A DNA stretch of 64,000 bases from Oscheius tipulae (lineage: Eukaryota; Nematoda; Chromadorea; Rhabditida; Rhabditidae), in the NCBI GenBank assembly GCA_037178975.1, contig JASJZH010000005.1:4154001-4218000 (forward strand), written 5' to 3'. The notes under the pieces were generated by a model. That model was given only the letters and a program-made list of their open reading frames with translations, did no database searches and was not told the DNA's origin. This document shows, piece by piece, positions 45,172 to 57,005 of the stretch. How positions within the stretch are numbered: position 1 is the first letter of the stretch; each line of letters starts with the position of its first letter. The position numbers and the translations under genes are program-made.

Positions 45172-47765
45172 ATTTTCACGTTTTTTACGTTTCAAATCGG
45201 AATCATTGAAAGTTTTGGCAGAAGGAATGCGCACTTCACCGGTCCGATATCTGCGCCAGATACTTCTTTTTCTTCGGAGATTCATTCTACCTTTACAATT
45301 TGCAAGAAGCGTCCGTGTGCGGCACATATCATCTCTAATCTAATCTAACACTGTAGTCTCTGTAGTTTTTTTTTTATCAAGTGTTATCCCAGATTAGAGT
45401 TGACAAGACAAGTTAGAAGAAAGCCAAACAGTTCAAATGAGTACTGAGTAAGCGACTGGTAGATACATATTCAGAGATTTGAAGTCCTCTCTTACATCAA
45501 TTAGCAATGTTTCGTTCGCAATGGTTCAATTCGAAGTTAGTGATTAGTAACCGCAATTACTCCCACAGATCCACATTTCGAAAAAAAAAAGTATTCCGTG
45601 TATCACCAATGTAGGTTTTTTAGACCATAAAAGGAACAGATAAATGCGGGTACGCGGAAGTAAGATCGAACACCTATGTGCTTTTCCATTACTCACACAT
45701 AATCGTTATTGGTTCACAAACACACGAAAAAGAGACAGGGTCCTTTTTCTTCCTATTGCTTGTTACCGAATCGTTCCTCAATTTCGATCTCTTGGTAGGT
45801 CTCTTGGTTGGTAGAAACATTCTAGTTTCACAACCAGTAGCTGCAACAAATGTAGATATCGACAGTAAGCAGCTGAACTTTTTCGAAGCAATAAATCGAT
45901 GAGCGTCATGTCGATTAGTACGAAATGTTCCTTGATATACGTAGTGGTACAGTTGATTTAACTCGCTCTACAAGGGACCCTTCAATACACTCAAGGATTT
46001 GATGACAGAGCAAAAAACCTACCAAATAATCAAAGCTATAAATAGTTATGATTCACCGAAGTGATAGAATGAATTCTAATCATGTTTTTCCAAGATATCA
46101 CATTTTTTGGCGACTGATGTCATATCAGATGATAATTTGTGATAGACGGCGATGAAGATAAGGCTGCAGCAAACAGACGTTGACTCGTAGCTGTAGTCCT
46201 CAAGAAGTGCGGTGTACAGAATCAGAGCGATAAGGAGAGACAGCTCGTCTTTGAGCAGAAGACCATAAAAGGTGGAATGTGACGCGTTACTCTAGCCAAT
46301 GTTCCTGCTCAAGACTACGAATTGATTAGACCTCTTTTCAGTCTTTCGTCGTGATTTCTCCGTGATCTTCGCCAACTACTACCAGCAGCAGAGTTCTCAA
46401 GTAGAGAGAGAGAGAGAGCTCTCGGATGACTCATGTGTACACAATTGTTTCGCTCTCAGCTTTTTACATTACTTATTTAAAACTTGTTCACACCGAAAAA
46501 AGACCGTACCAAATACTTCCTGTTGCTCACGGCGGGCTTAGAGTGACTGTACTTCTTTGTCAGTCAGAACATCCTGAAGATTACGTACAGTGGACTGACT
46601 ATCCGGTCTCCTGTCTTGTTTATTTGCTTCTGGCAATGTTTTCCACATTACCATGACGGTAATGAATATGGAAGTACCCGTACCACCTCGTTCGAGACCA
46701 CAATATGATCTTTTGTTACCCAAATGTGGAATCCAACACCGTTGAAAGTCTCTCTGCAAACTGAATCCTTTTTTTTGGCTCTACCTTCCCAAACATAGTC
46801 AATTCCTGCTCGTTACTCCCACTCCCTTCGCCTGAGAACTGCCGCTTGTCGGTGGTGTTTGGTTGGTTTCTTCTGTTTGTTACTCACTCCAACGTCTTTT
46901 GCGTAGAGACATTCTTTAAAAACATTTGCTTCTTTGAATAACTAAAATGAATGACGTGATTAACGTCATTCCTTGAATAAACATTCTCTGAATCAGCTTG
47001 ACCCTTGCCTTCTACAAGATTCGTTCTTTTTGGGAGATGACACTCGTTCCCAATCCTCTTATCGCTCTCTCAGTTCTGTGATGGCAGCCTCTCCCTTTGT
47101 TTCAATTGAGCAAATCTATTTACCCAATGTAACTCTCGACTCTGATCTCTCTCTCTCTCTCTCCCTTACTCTGATCTCCCAGTGGTCGAGCAACATGTGT
47201 TATGCTGAAATCGTTTCTTTGCTTAACAGTTTTACCTTGTTCATGATTCATCAAAAGGTCTCCCAAAATAACACTCATGCTATCATTCGTCCAGACACGT
47301 CTGCTCACATCTGGACCTTCCTCCTCCTCGCTCCCTCTCATTCGGTCTATAGATCGATGAATGAGCTTATCTATAGTGAAGAAGAAGAAGGCGATTGTTC
47401 GGAAACATGCACCCGAGGCCGTCTGTCTGTGTGCTCGAGTGGTCGCGGCTCTCCGTCCAATTTTACGGACCGGACTATCGTTGCTATGTGCTCCCTTGAA
47501 TTAGTCAACCTTAGTCAATAGACTCTTTGAAGAGTCGATCGTTTGTCTCAGGCAATGATATCAACGCCCTTTGAAACACATCATGTTCAAACATTGTCTC
47601 TCTCCCATTCAGGTATTAGAAAAGCTACATATCGTTTACAAAGACCAATCGACTACTTCTTACCCGCACCGTTCCCTCTTTTTCCTTACAGTTGTTCACC
47701 TCGCGCCCAGTGCAAACTTTGCTCTCGACCCTTTTCCCTTCCTCCTGACTCACTCAATTTACAGG
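45172..47765. other. Gene-poor region with short simple repeats
   Basis: About 2.6 kb. It contains an (AG)n run near 46403-46417 and a (TC)n run near 47142-47163. A plus-strand open frame from 46973 to 47521 (182 codons) has no ATG at its start and no family resemblance. Near 45400 the motif gttgacaagacaagtt recalls the transposon ends but is short. A probable outron for the GT8 gene ends at ttacag (47759-47764). Confidence 0.4.
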
Positions 47766-50052
47766 ATGCGACTTTTGTTGCTGTTTCTCTCCTTGGCTGG
47801 AGCAGTCATCTCTACGGGACGGAATGCCTACATTTCCATTCTCTCCTCCGATGATTTTATCTTGCCAGCCAAAGTCATGGGTATGCCAGGGTGTCTGTTC
47901 CCTAAAGAATCCAAATTTAGCATATCGATTACGGAAACTTAACGACAGCATTCCATTTGTGATTTTGGCAACTGAGGATGTGAGCAACGCGACCATTGAA
48001 ACACTTCTGGCCAGGGATGTTATGATCCTCCAAATAAGTAAAATCGACACTCCGTTTGCGGAAACCCATGCAGGAGCCAAGTACCAAGTGAGTCTTCTTT
48101 ATCAGGACAGTTTCTAATCGGAAGTTTCATACTTTTCAGATCGGGCTGTATGAGTTACTAGGCAAATAGAGGGGGCTGTACTCATTGTGTTCTTTAATAA
48201 GGACTGATCCTGATCAGCAGGCAAACATTGTTAAGTGACTGTTTAAAAGGCAGAGACAGTAGCTAGCAGGATTGAAGCTGTCTAAAGGGGGATTGATTTC
48301 TATTGACGGTGTTGGGAAAGTTGCATAAATGTCAGAAGTTGTCAGCATACGGCAAATCATGGCTTTTGTTTCTGAGAAGAAGGAAGTTAGGGGGTCGGGA
48401 ACGAGCTGGATATTCAACAAAACCTGTCACAGACTTTCGGTTGTGACCTATCCAAACTATGCAATTTCAAACCATAAAAAAACCATAAACTCAAAGTTTG
48501 TCGAACTGTGTTGAACATTCTTCGTGACCCAGTCCCAGAATTACGTGTGCTTGTGACTCCTCAAAGATGCAAAGAGGCAATGTTGCATCACCTAACGGTA
48601 AATCCTGTCGTAAATTCTTGTCTCTGCCGTGCCGTGTTGTTATCTCATGGCAGGTAGCAACACACGATACGGCCCGAGAGAACATAGTATTTTTCAGTAT
48701 ACAAAGATCCGCTTGTGGTCTCTGACCGAGTTCGATACTCTCTTCCACATCGATCTGGATACTCTTCCTCTCCAGGACACCTCTTCTGCCTTCAACTGCG
48801 GCTCCTTCTGTGCCACCTTCCGTCATTCGGACAAGTTCAATGCTGGAGTCTTTGTGCTCAAGCCGAATCTGACAGTAAGTGTTTCTCTCCTGATCAATGC
48901 CACCTCATCTCTCTCCGCGCTATCAAGGAATTTGATCCGGCTACGCGTAATTTTGGTCCTTTCGCTGTCTGGTGATTCATCACTTATCACCCTCGCAGAG
49001 TGCTTCTCGTCCTTGCAAACATTTCAAAAAATATTCATTCCAGGTATATCGTAGTCTCCTCGAACAGAGTTCCAAATTGGGAAGTTATGACGGAGGAGAC
49101 CAGGGATTCTTCAATACCTTCTTCAGCGACCTCAAGTACGCTCCGATGTTCAATGACCTGGGCGAACAGAAGTTCCAGGCCGATATTATGAGGTATCATA
49201 ACTCCTTTTGTTTACTAATAGACTCATTCAGACTATCAGCCTCTTACAATTTCGACATCGGAATGTACTACATGAACGGAGGAAGACGACTTATCCAGCC
49301 GAAGATCATTCACTTCACCCTGGGACCAACGAAACCGTGGAATTGGTGGACCTTCCCGGCTTTCGATCTCAATCAAGAATGGTTGGATGCTCGGCTCGAG
49401 ATGGAGACTTTCTATGGAGAGGCTGACCCGGACAAACTGCTCATTCTGTTAGGACTACTGGTCATAGCTGTATTGTTTGTTGTTCGAGAGGTAAGCTGTT
49501 GTTCCTGATCGAACCTTACGAACAGTTTCAGTTGTTGTTCTTCACTGTAAAGAACAGACTCCGAGTGGATACACTGACTATTTGGGAGACAGATCACCTA
49601 CCCTATGGCACAGTCATCTTCTCTCTGTTCACAGCCTTCCAATTGACACCCACCTTCTGCCATCCTGTCACCTCGTGGATGTTCTTCTCTGCCACAGGGG
49701 TAAGTAACAAAATAAGAAAGACACAAGAATTCTGCTAGGCTATAGAGATAAAAATGGACAGAGACGTTTGCAGGTAGCTCTCTCGCTATGCTCAATTGAA
49801 GTCTGGCTGTGGCTTCGACTCGGACAGCCTCGTCCCCTACTCCAACTCATCTGTTCCGCTGTCCTTTCCCTTTCACTGGTCGGATCTTCATGGACCTTCT
49901 TGGCCATGATACCCCAGTTCGGCCCGAGAGCCATCCTGACGATACCAGTGGCCGTTGCGAATGTTCTCTTCCTGGTCCAGCTGTCGAAGGCTTTGATAGC
50001 GCCGCCGCCCGAATACCAACAACTTCCCTTTACAAAACACTGTCTCCAGTGA
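47766..50052 (+). CDS. GT8 glycosyltransferase with C-terminal multi-pass membrane domain
   Basis: Signal peptide MRLLLLFLSLAGAVISTG, then a family GT8 catalytic domain: RNAYISILSSDDF, LRKLNDSIPFVILATED, the metal-binding DxD in FHIDLDTLPLQD, FNAGVFVLKPNLT, YDGGDQGFFNTFF and IIHFTLGPTKPWNWW. It continues into several membrane segments (LLILLGLLVIAVLFVV; AFQLTPTFCHPVTSWMFF; LICSAVLSLSLVGSSWTFLA; AILTIPVAVANVLFLVQL). This layout recalls plant IPUT1/PGSIP6, a sphingolipid glucuronosyltransferase with C-terminal TMs; the donor and acceptor here are unknown. One intron is about 600 nt (48090-48694) and appears empty. AATAAA at 50135-50140. It converges on the RNF14-like gene. Confidence 0.85.
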
Positions 50053-50163
50053 CCAACTTTCAATCAGTGCCTTCTCTTCGATGATCTCAAAACTTCTCTG
50101 GGTATCTGTAAATATGGTTTTAGACAATGAGATTAATAAATCTATTATGTTCTTCTCTCTATG

Positions 50164-51982
50164 TCAGTCAAAGAGACCCTGCATTAGATCATCTACTTGC
50201 TCCTCCTCTCCTTCTAGTTGCTCGGGATTGTCGTCCACTTGGTCAACTCTCTCCTCTTCTTCCTCCAGTTCTACAGCAAAACATTTGTTTTCACAGGGAC
50301 CGCCGGGCTGAAAAGGTTTTCCAAGAGCAGAAAAATATCTTACCCCGTAATGAGCGTAAGGATCTCCATAGATAAGTGAGAGACAAAGCCAGCAGAACTT
50401 TGAACGACACTTGCCACAGATCATCTTATTACAGCCTTCGGTCTTCTAAATTTTGTTGAGCAACAACAAAAAATAATAGGCTACCTCAATAGGAATCGAG
50501 CATTTAGGACAAAGTTTGCTCTTGTTCTCGATCCATTCTTCGTTTTGGATTGTTTCGACCAAGTCCTTGAGCAAGGCGTATCCACCATACCACTTTCCCA
50601 TGGCTAATCTTTCCTTCTCACTTCCGTTGTTCCAGCGAGTCACAAGATTCTGTCGATTGTAGCGGTACTCTTCCACTGTTTCTTCGTCAGCATCAGGTGG
50701 GGGTAGTCGGGGTAGCTCTGAAACGTATTTCTAAGAGAGGTTTGTAGCGGTATAATAGCGGAGATGAAACGATAAGGCAGTTTGATTTGTCTCAAACCTC
50801 ACTTCTGTTACCGCAAACCTCAACTCCGTGATAGATCTTGCGACAGAGGATACAGAAGGCGTAACCACAGCTACACATCCCTAGTCGGCGATTGCTGAAC
50901 TTCCAGTTTTCTTCACCCACAAATTCACTCACTCTTCCTTTAGGATGACACTCAACTGACAGGATCTTCTTGGACAGATGACCACATCGGCCATGGCCGA
51001 CAGAGCGCCTTCCAAGACTATATTCTCGTACCTTTCAAACTCAGATTCACCAATCGCATCTCGAATGAGTGTTTGAGAAATTATGGAATCACAAGCTGGA
51101 CCAGGGCAGGTAATGACTCGAACCTTATTTTGATATTATTTATACAATTACTGCCTTACTTGTCTCGAACCTCTCGTCTTCTCTTCAATGTAACAATCCA
51201 TACATGTTCTGCAAAATACATGGCCACAAGGTGTCACCTTTGCAGAGTTCTTCCCGGAACTGTTCTCTAGACAGATCTGAAACTTATTCTAGTCTTCTTA
51301 CTCCTTTGACTCACATCACAGTCATAGCACCCAGCCTCAAACTTTTGCTCTTCTGATCGTTCCTCGTTGTCTCTGATCAACCTGAGCACGTCTCCTGCTG
51401 ATAAGTTCTAGGGTCGGTTGGTTCCATTGTTCTCTACCAAGCTACCTTATCTCTGATAGACGTAACCGTATCCAAATCAATAGTTTTCAACTCAGTCTCC
51501 ATTTCCCGAACAATACCGATGACAGCCTGGTGACAGAAGAACAACATTGGCATTCCGACTAGCTGGGAGATTTGGCTTCGAACTCTTCGCGTGATATCAT
51601 CAGTCTATACACTGTTATTTGGATCCAGAGTGTCTCACTAGATTTTTGTCCATCCAAATGCATTCCAAAGTCAGACTTGGACCTGAACTCTGTGGATAGT
51701 CTGAAGGGAAAGTGAAGTATAGGCAGGCAGAAGGGAGGTTCGTAGTTTGGATGGACTGACGGACTAGAAAAGTGAGAGTCGGAACCAATTCGAATAGCTA
51801 CCTCCATTCTCGTCAGAAATGGACAGCTCACATGGTGATGAGAAGTCTTCGAACCCGACTACAATGGTTCCAGTCAAGAGACCATCGAGAACAGAATAGG
51901 TAATTCGACTCGGTCCGGCCGGTTCGAAAACCGAGGAAAGGGCTTCGAGTTCCTGGAACTGTTCTTCTTTCGGATGGACCAT
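50164..51982 (-). CDS. RNF14: RBR E3 ubiquitin ligase (RNF14-like)
   Basis: N-terminal RWD domain: MVHPKEEQFQELEALSSVF, then PPFCLPILHFPFRLST. RING1 contains DCDICLE, then VTPCGHVFCRTCYMDCY. IBR region follows, then the RNF14-specific helix YGGYALLKDLVETIQNEEWI. RING2 reads KLCPKCSIPIEKTEGCNKMI, CGKCRSKFCWLC. The protein ends with an acidic tail (ELEEEEERVDQVDDN). The gap PYAHYGVRYFSALGKPFQPG is longer than usual. RNF14 resolves RNA-protein crosslinks and stalled ribosomes in other animals (family knowledge). ATG follows ccttttcag directly. About eight exons, introns 37-60 nt. Confidence 0.9.
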
Positions 51983-52667
51983 CTGAAAAGGCATTTAGTG
52001 TCGGAGAAGTGAGCCAAAGAACTGGACAAGAAAAGTAGCAAAAGTGTAGGTAGACTGATCGTGAGAAAACCGTCCCCCCCTTGTCGCCATGGTGTTAGAT
52101 TGCGAAATGTTTACGCGTGTGTGTCATAAATCGTACTCGAGATCATTTTACAGCTCGTAATTCCTGCCAACACCATCTGTCCCCCTACATTTGTCATTCC
52201 CCGAACGATCTTCTCTCGAGAATTACTAATCCGCCTCTGCAGGCCGGAAAGCGCCTACAATTGGCTGGAACAGCAGGTGGCCGACAGCCGAAAGAATAAC
52301 CACCTTCCTCCGAATGTTTCCTTCGAGAAATCAATTGAGAAATGTAAGGCAGTAGGTCAAAAGTTTTTACCACGTACAGACCATTTTCGTCGCGGCGTCT
52401 CTCATTCCGAATCATAGCCCTTTGGTCCTATTTATTTATGAGCGGCCTAAGCGTCCCCTAGCCTCCTACCTGTATCTGTATCGATCGAGCGGGCCCTCTT
52501 TTCTTGAGAGCTTGTGTTTATGTAGCGCTGACACCTCTCCGGACAGTGGCCGATTGTTGACCGTGTCACTAGACCAAAATATCGACCTGTCTCTTTCCCT
52601 CCTTTCAATTTCCTTCGTTCTTTTATCCTTCCTCTTTCAGAAAATTTCAATGGAATTGTCTTAACAC
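51983..52667. other. Divergent region with short upstream ORF
   Basis: About 685 bp between the divergent RNF14-like and tyrosine-motif genes. A tttcag acceptor at 52635-52640 is followed by a five-codon minimal upstream frame, ATG GAA TTG TCT TAA (52650-52664), and then the main ATG at 52668. No other gene is seen. Confidence 0.5.
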
Positions 52668-55122
52668 ATGTTGTCGCTGTGTACCTGCTGTCGAAAGAGT
52701 CCATCCAAGTCGTGAGTCCATTCAAATTCAAACATTTGTTTCGCATTTTAGTGAGGACGGGGATGTCTACGGAGTGGTCAACCCGTCTGTTCCTGTAGCT
52801 ACAGATGCAGTGGACGGAGGAGGACCAGTTCAGTTCAGAAACGGATATGCGAAGAAGAATCACGATAGAAGTTCTCTCCCCTCCCATTCTGTAAGTCTTT
52901 TTGGCAGCAAAATAAAAAAAAGTATGTCTAGAATGGGAATGGAACAGTCCACACAAGAGTCTCGGCTCCAGGAAGAGCTTTACCGCAACTTCCAGCCGGA
53001 GATCTCTATTCTGGTGAGTTCGTTTTGTTTTAGATCATTCAATTTCCTTTAGCAATCGATAAGAGTCGAAAAGACTCCATCCGTTTTGTGGATGATCTGG
53101 GAAATCCGACCTACGAGAGCATCGATCCAGACGCTGACTCTTTCGTCGATCCTCTCTACTCAAAGGTTCGATTTTACTGGATCGGTTTCAAATCAAAAAA
53201 AAGTTTAGGTAGGAGACCCAGTCTCGTCTCGAAAAGACAGGAAATATGACTATCCGGTCTTTTCTGGTCGACACAATGATCCCGGTCCGTCTACACGGGC
53301 CCCAGACGAAACTTACCAAAGTGCCTCACAGATATATGGATCTGAAGATCCTTATAGGTTCGCTCCTTTTTCTTTTCTTCTTTTTTTCTTTCTTCTAAAA
53401 ACTGTTCAGAAGGGGTAGAGCACCGGTTGTTCGTTTCCAACGTTCAGCCCGTGTCTATCGTATCCCAATTTCTCCACCAAGAGTCTCGGTGGCCGGATAC
53501 TACTATCGGTAAAAGAGTGTCCACGAGTAGAAAACACATTTGTGGTTGTTGCACAAGATACTGGTTTTGCCGAGAATAACAGTCAGCTTTCAGTTCGATC
53601 ACTTCGAGTGCGCGAGTTCCAGGAGACGAGTACGGAGACGAAGACAACAGTAGTGCCTACGATCCCGGCTACGCAAAGGTTTCTTTGATTTTAACTTCGA
53701 ACCGTTCCATTCTATAGGTCCAAAGTTTGGCTGATCCACGAAATTCTCGTTTGGAGAGAAAGGAACGAGAACTGGATCAACTCTACTCGAAGATCAGTCG
53801 GAATCCCAGGGATCCAGACGAACAACCGGGTCCAAGGGCAATGGTCGACTTGCCTCCAAATCAACCAGAGCTTCCCATTCTGGCAATGTTCAATCCGGGA
53901 GTACCACCAGTAGTTGACAATCCTTCGGTCGAGTCAAGAGAACCGTCTTATCGGTATATCACAGTCAGAGAGAATGCAGATGCAAGTATTACCCCGTTCC
54001 CCATAGATTCTTCTATTTAGAGAGTAAGGGAACGACTCCGCCAACAAGGTCAACTGGATCTTCCAAGAAGAGAGCACTACTATTCCACTATTGGCAATGA
54101 GTACGACACCATTCAAGGAGGGAGCAGTACCTATGGACAAGTACAGGAACCTGTTCCTGTTCAAAACTCTCTGGCCATTCACACGGATCAGAGTTCCTCT
54201 TATGCACCTCCACCTCCCACTTCTCCTATTCCACACCGACTGGACTACACGGACCCTCAACTCTCTGAACAGTTGCCGCAATATGCGACCGTCAACAAGA
54301 AAAGGAACTCGACTCCTGGATCGACTTCTTACCAGTCCGGTTGGAATCCAATGACTCTCTCCACGGCTACTTCCTTTGCTGGTCTTACAAGGTAGGTAAA
54401 GATATCGAGAGTTCTCATTTGGTACAGATCTTTCACAGGAACGAGCTCGCATCCATTCGGACAGATGTCTCCTGTAGCTTCGAGCTCGACAAGTATCCAA
54501 GGGATCAAAGAGTTCATGCAAAAACCCCTTCTTCCCTATGGGACGACAGAGACAGTTTTGGGAAGGAAGGTAGTCGAGGAGAGGGAGCGGATTGTCGAGA
54601 AGAGAATGAGTACAGGGTGAGTGATAGAGAGAGTAGTTTCTGAGTTCTGTGTGCTCTTTTAGAGATCCCTCTACGAGTCAGGAGAGAGTCCATCATGTTG
54701 AGATCACTCGGTCTGACGGGCCAAGTGCCGATACCATCATATCTGGTTAGAAAACTTTTTATTTGCTAAACAGAGAGTATAGGTAGAAGATACCGTGGGT
54801 CGAGTGCCGTCAGTCATGAGGATCCTCCCTCCTCAGCTCGCTCGAATCTCCCGATCCCCGTGAATCGAGCCGAGACGAGTCGCCTGTCCGATCTGGCTCA
54901 TCAGAGAAAACAGCGAAGTCTCGATTCGGATAACAGGTAGTCGAGGGCTGGAGGTGGTCAAGAGAGAAGTACAGAAACGACCAGAAAAGTTCGAAGAAAA
55001 GACCCGAGAAGAATTTCCTCTCGTCCATCTACACAGCCAATGACTACATCAGTCCCATAGACTTGACTAATGGATCCGAGCGACCCTGGCCGATTTCCCG
55101 TAATTCTTATCGCCTTTTTTAG
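52668..55122 (+). CDS. Unknown disordered protein with repeated YxxI/V motifs and N-terminal Cys cluster
   Basis: About twelve exons join in phase into roughly 640-680 residues. The N-terminus MLSLCTCCRKSPSKSED has a Cys cluster suited to palmitoylation and no signal peptide or TM. The rest is polar and Pro/Ser-rich, with at least nine Tyr-x-x-Ile/Val motifs: VYGVV, TYESI, LYSKV, YAKV, LYSKI, YYSTI, YDTI, YGQV and YATV. Charged helical segments occur (RKERELDQLYSKI; RVRERLRQQGQLDLP; GRKVVEERERIVEKRM). The end is IYTANDYISPIDLTNGSERP then RLF. The layout recalls membrane-anchored signalling scaffolds such as vertebrate LAT or PAG, but no homology is claimed. One junction (near 53950-54020) has two possible acceptors. 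Confidence 0.75.
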
Positions 55123-55354
55123 CAAACCTTAAATTCAGGTGATGCCTCGCCTAGCTCAAAAAGACCTTGAATGATCTCATCCTGTCATATCGTCTGGCCA
55201 AATACACTTGATACTAGATCTCCACTATTAAAAAGTTTATGTAAAACAAGGTGAAAAATGTTTACACGTCATAGAGAGGTATACACATCGTAGATTGAGA
55301 CCAAAAGGGGGAGATTCGGCAGGAAAAAAACGCAAAAAAATTATACAAAAACAA

Positions 55355-56817
55355 TTACTTGTGATAGGCCCTCGCTCCTTCAAAAAAGTACGGATCTGTC
55401 AGGGCTTCGGCGGCTGTACATCGGGTGAGAGTATTGTATTCCAGACATCGTCTCACGAGACCGGCAGCCTGTTGCGATATCTTTGGATTGATTCTGGATA
55501 TTGACTTTTTGCGACAAACTCAAAAAAAAACTAACTTTTCCATGGGCTGACAGGGCAGATTTCCGTAATAATTTCTGTCAATTGCAGCTCCTCTGGGCCA
55601 CTGAGCCATGGTCGGAGTGCCCAGTTTGTGGAAGATGAGAGAAAGTTGACCTGCTTCGGTTTGGCCGGGGAAGAGAGCTTCTCGGGCGTACAACTCGCTC
55701 AGAATACAGCCAGCTGCCCAGATGTCGACAGCGCTGTTGTATGGCGTCTGTAGGAGCAGCTCTGGACTCCGGTACCATAGGGTTACAACCTAAAAATTGA
55801 TTTGGAAAAGGTGTAAACTAAGAACTTACAACAGTAGTGAAGGCGGAATGACTGGTCAGACCTCTTGACAGTCCGAAATCGGCCAGTTTGATAGACAGAT
55901 CCTTGTTTACGAGGATATTTTGCGGCTGGAATCGAATATAAAGTAACATGTAGCAACATTTCGTAAAGTTTATATATCGTGCCGAGACAGTGAACTAGTA
56001 ATATCAAAAGTAGACGCAAACTCACTTTAATATCCCGATGAACGATGTTCATGCTGTGCAGGTAGTCAATTCCGCTGAACATCTGGAAATGTTATTATTC
56101 GAACCGACAGTTAGACAGCTCCTTGTTAATAAATTTCCACTCAAAAACTGAATCGAACCAAAGATCACAACAAAACCCAGGATAGAGGAGAAGAGAAAAC
56201 AAGGCTGTACCTGTCTGGCCATCATCTTCGACTGATTTTCCGGCATGTCACGGGGGAGCGATCGAAGGAAGATGTAGAGATCCCAGTCACACTTGGGCAC
56301 GACCATGTTTACAACGAGATTCCGACGTCTATTGCTGTGGCCGAAGTTGTGGAAGACGTCGTGAAGCCTACGAAAGAAACACATGCACCACACACGGCGA
56401 AACAAAAGGAAAACTAAGTATAAAGTACGAGGGTTCAGCTCATTTCAAACAGAAAAGAACCTACTTGAGCACGTTAGGATGGTCCAGATCGCGAAACTGT
56501 TGCATGGTGCTGATTTCCCGGAGAACAGACTGCGGAATTCCGTCCCCTGTGACAGGAACTTGGATCCGTTTCAGTGCATACTAAAGATTTTGACCGTGAG
56601 AACAATAAAATTTAGCTACCTCCTCGTTTGTGCGATAATTCCGAACTAGAAATACTTTTCCATATGCTCCTTTGCCTAATAATTGGCCCTAAAAGGTGTT
56701 TTTTTATGGAGACATAAAAAAAACTCGAACCTGGACATATTCGTTATGACGACCAGTGTAAGTAATCGCCTGCTCCTGATTTTCTCGGTTTTCCTGGTCC
56801 TGTTGATCGTAGGACAT
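55355..56817 (-). CDS. cdk-4: Cyclin-dependent kinase 4/6
   Basis: Serine/threonine kinase driving G1 entry with cyclin D. After [13 protein letters not shown] comes the Gly-rich loop [17 protein letters not shown] and VAIK-type Lys in EYALKRI. The cyclin-binding helix reads [16 protein letters not shown], matching the PISTVRE type of CDK4/6, then [10 protein letters not shown]. The insert-containing [18 protein letters not shown] is CDK4/6-like; HRD is [17 protein letters not shown] is [10 protein letters not shown], and the activation loop is [18 protein letters not shown]. It ends with a short C-lobe ([14 protein letters not shown]) and stop at 55355. ATG follows ttcttgcag. It diverges from SPRYD7 with 188 bp between starts. 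Confidence 0.93.
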
Positions 56818-57005
56818 CCTGCAAGAAGAAAAACAAAAGTTTTTCCTAAGAAGAGGAGAAGGGAAGAACGAGATTGTTCAAAAGATTGACGTGCTTCGGA
56901 CACATTTTTGGTCGGGCGCCCAGCTCGTAAAGAGGGGGATGCCCCGTGGCCAGATAATATTTCACTTCCTAATTCAGTTTCTCTTATTGATTCGGCCAAT
57001 TTAAG

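Noticed and set aside
46403-46417. Simple (AG)n run as regulatory element
   Set aside because: Short dinucleotide runs are common; nothing else around it indicates a function.
46973-47521. 182-codon plus-strand open frame
   Set aside because: It does not begin with ATG, runs through a (TC)n tract, and has no family resemblance.
53444-53647. 67-codon minus-strand frame in the scaffold-like gene
   Set aside because: It lies opposite in-frame exons of the plus-strand gene and has no independent support.
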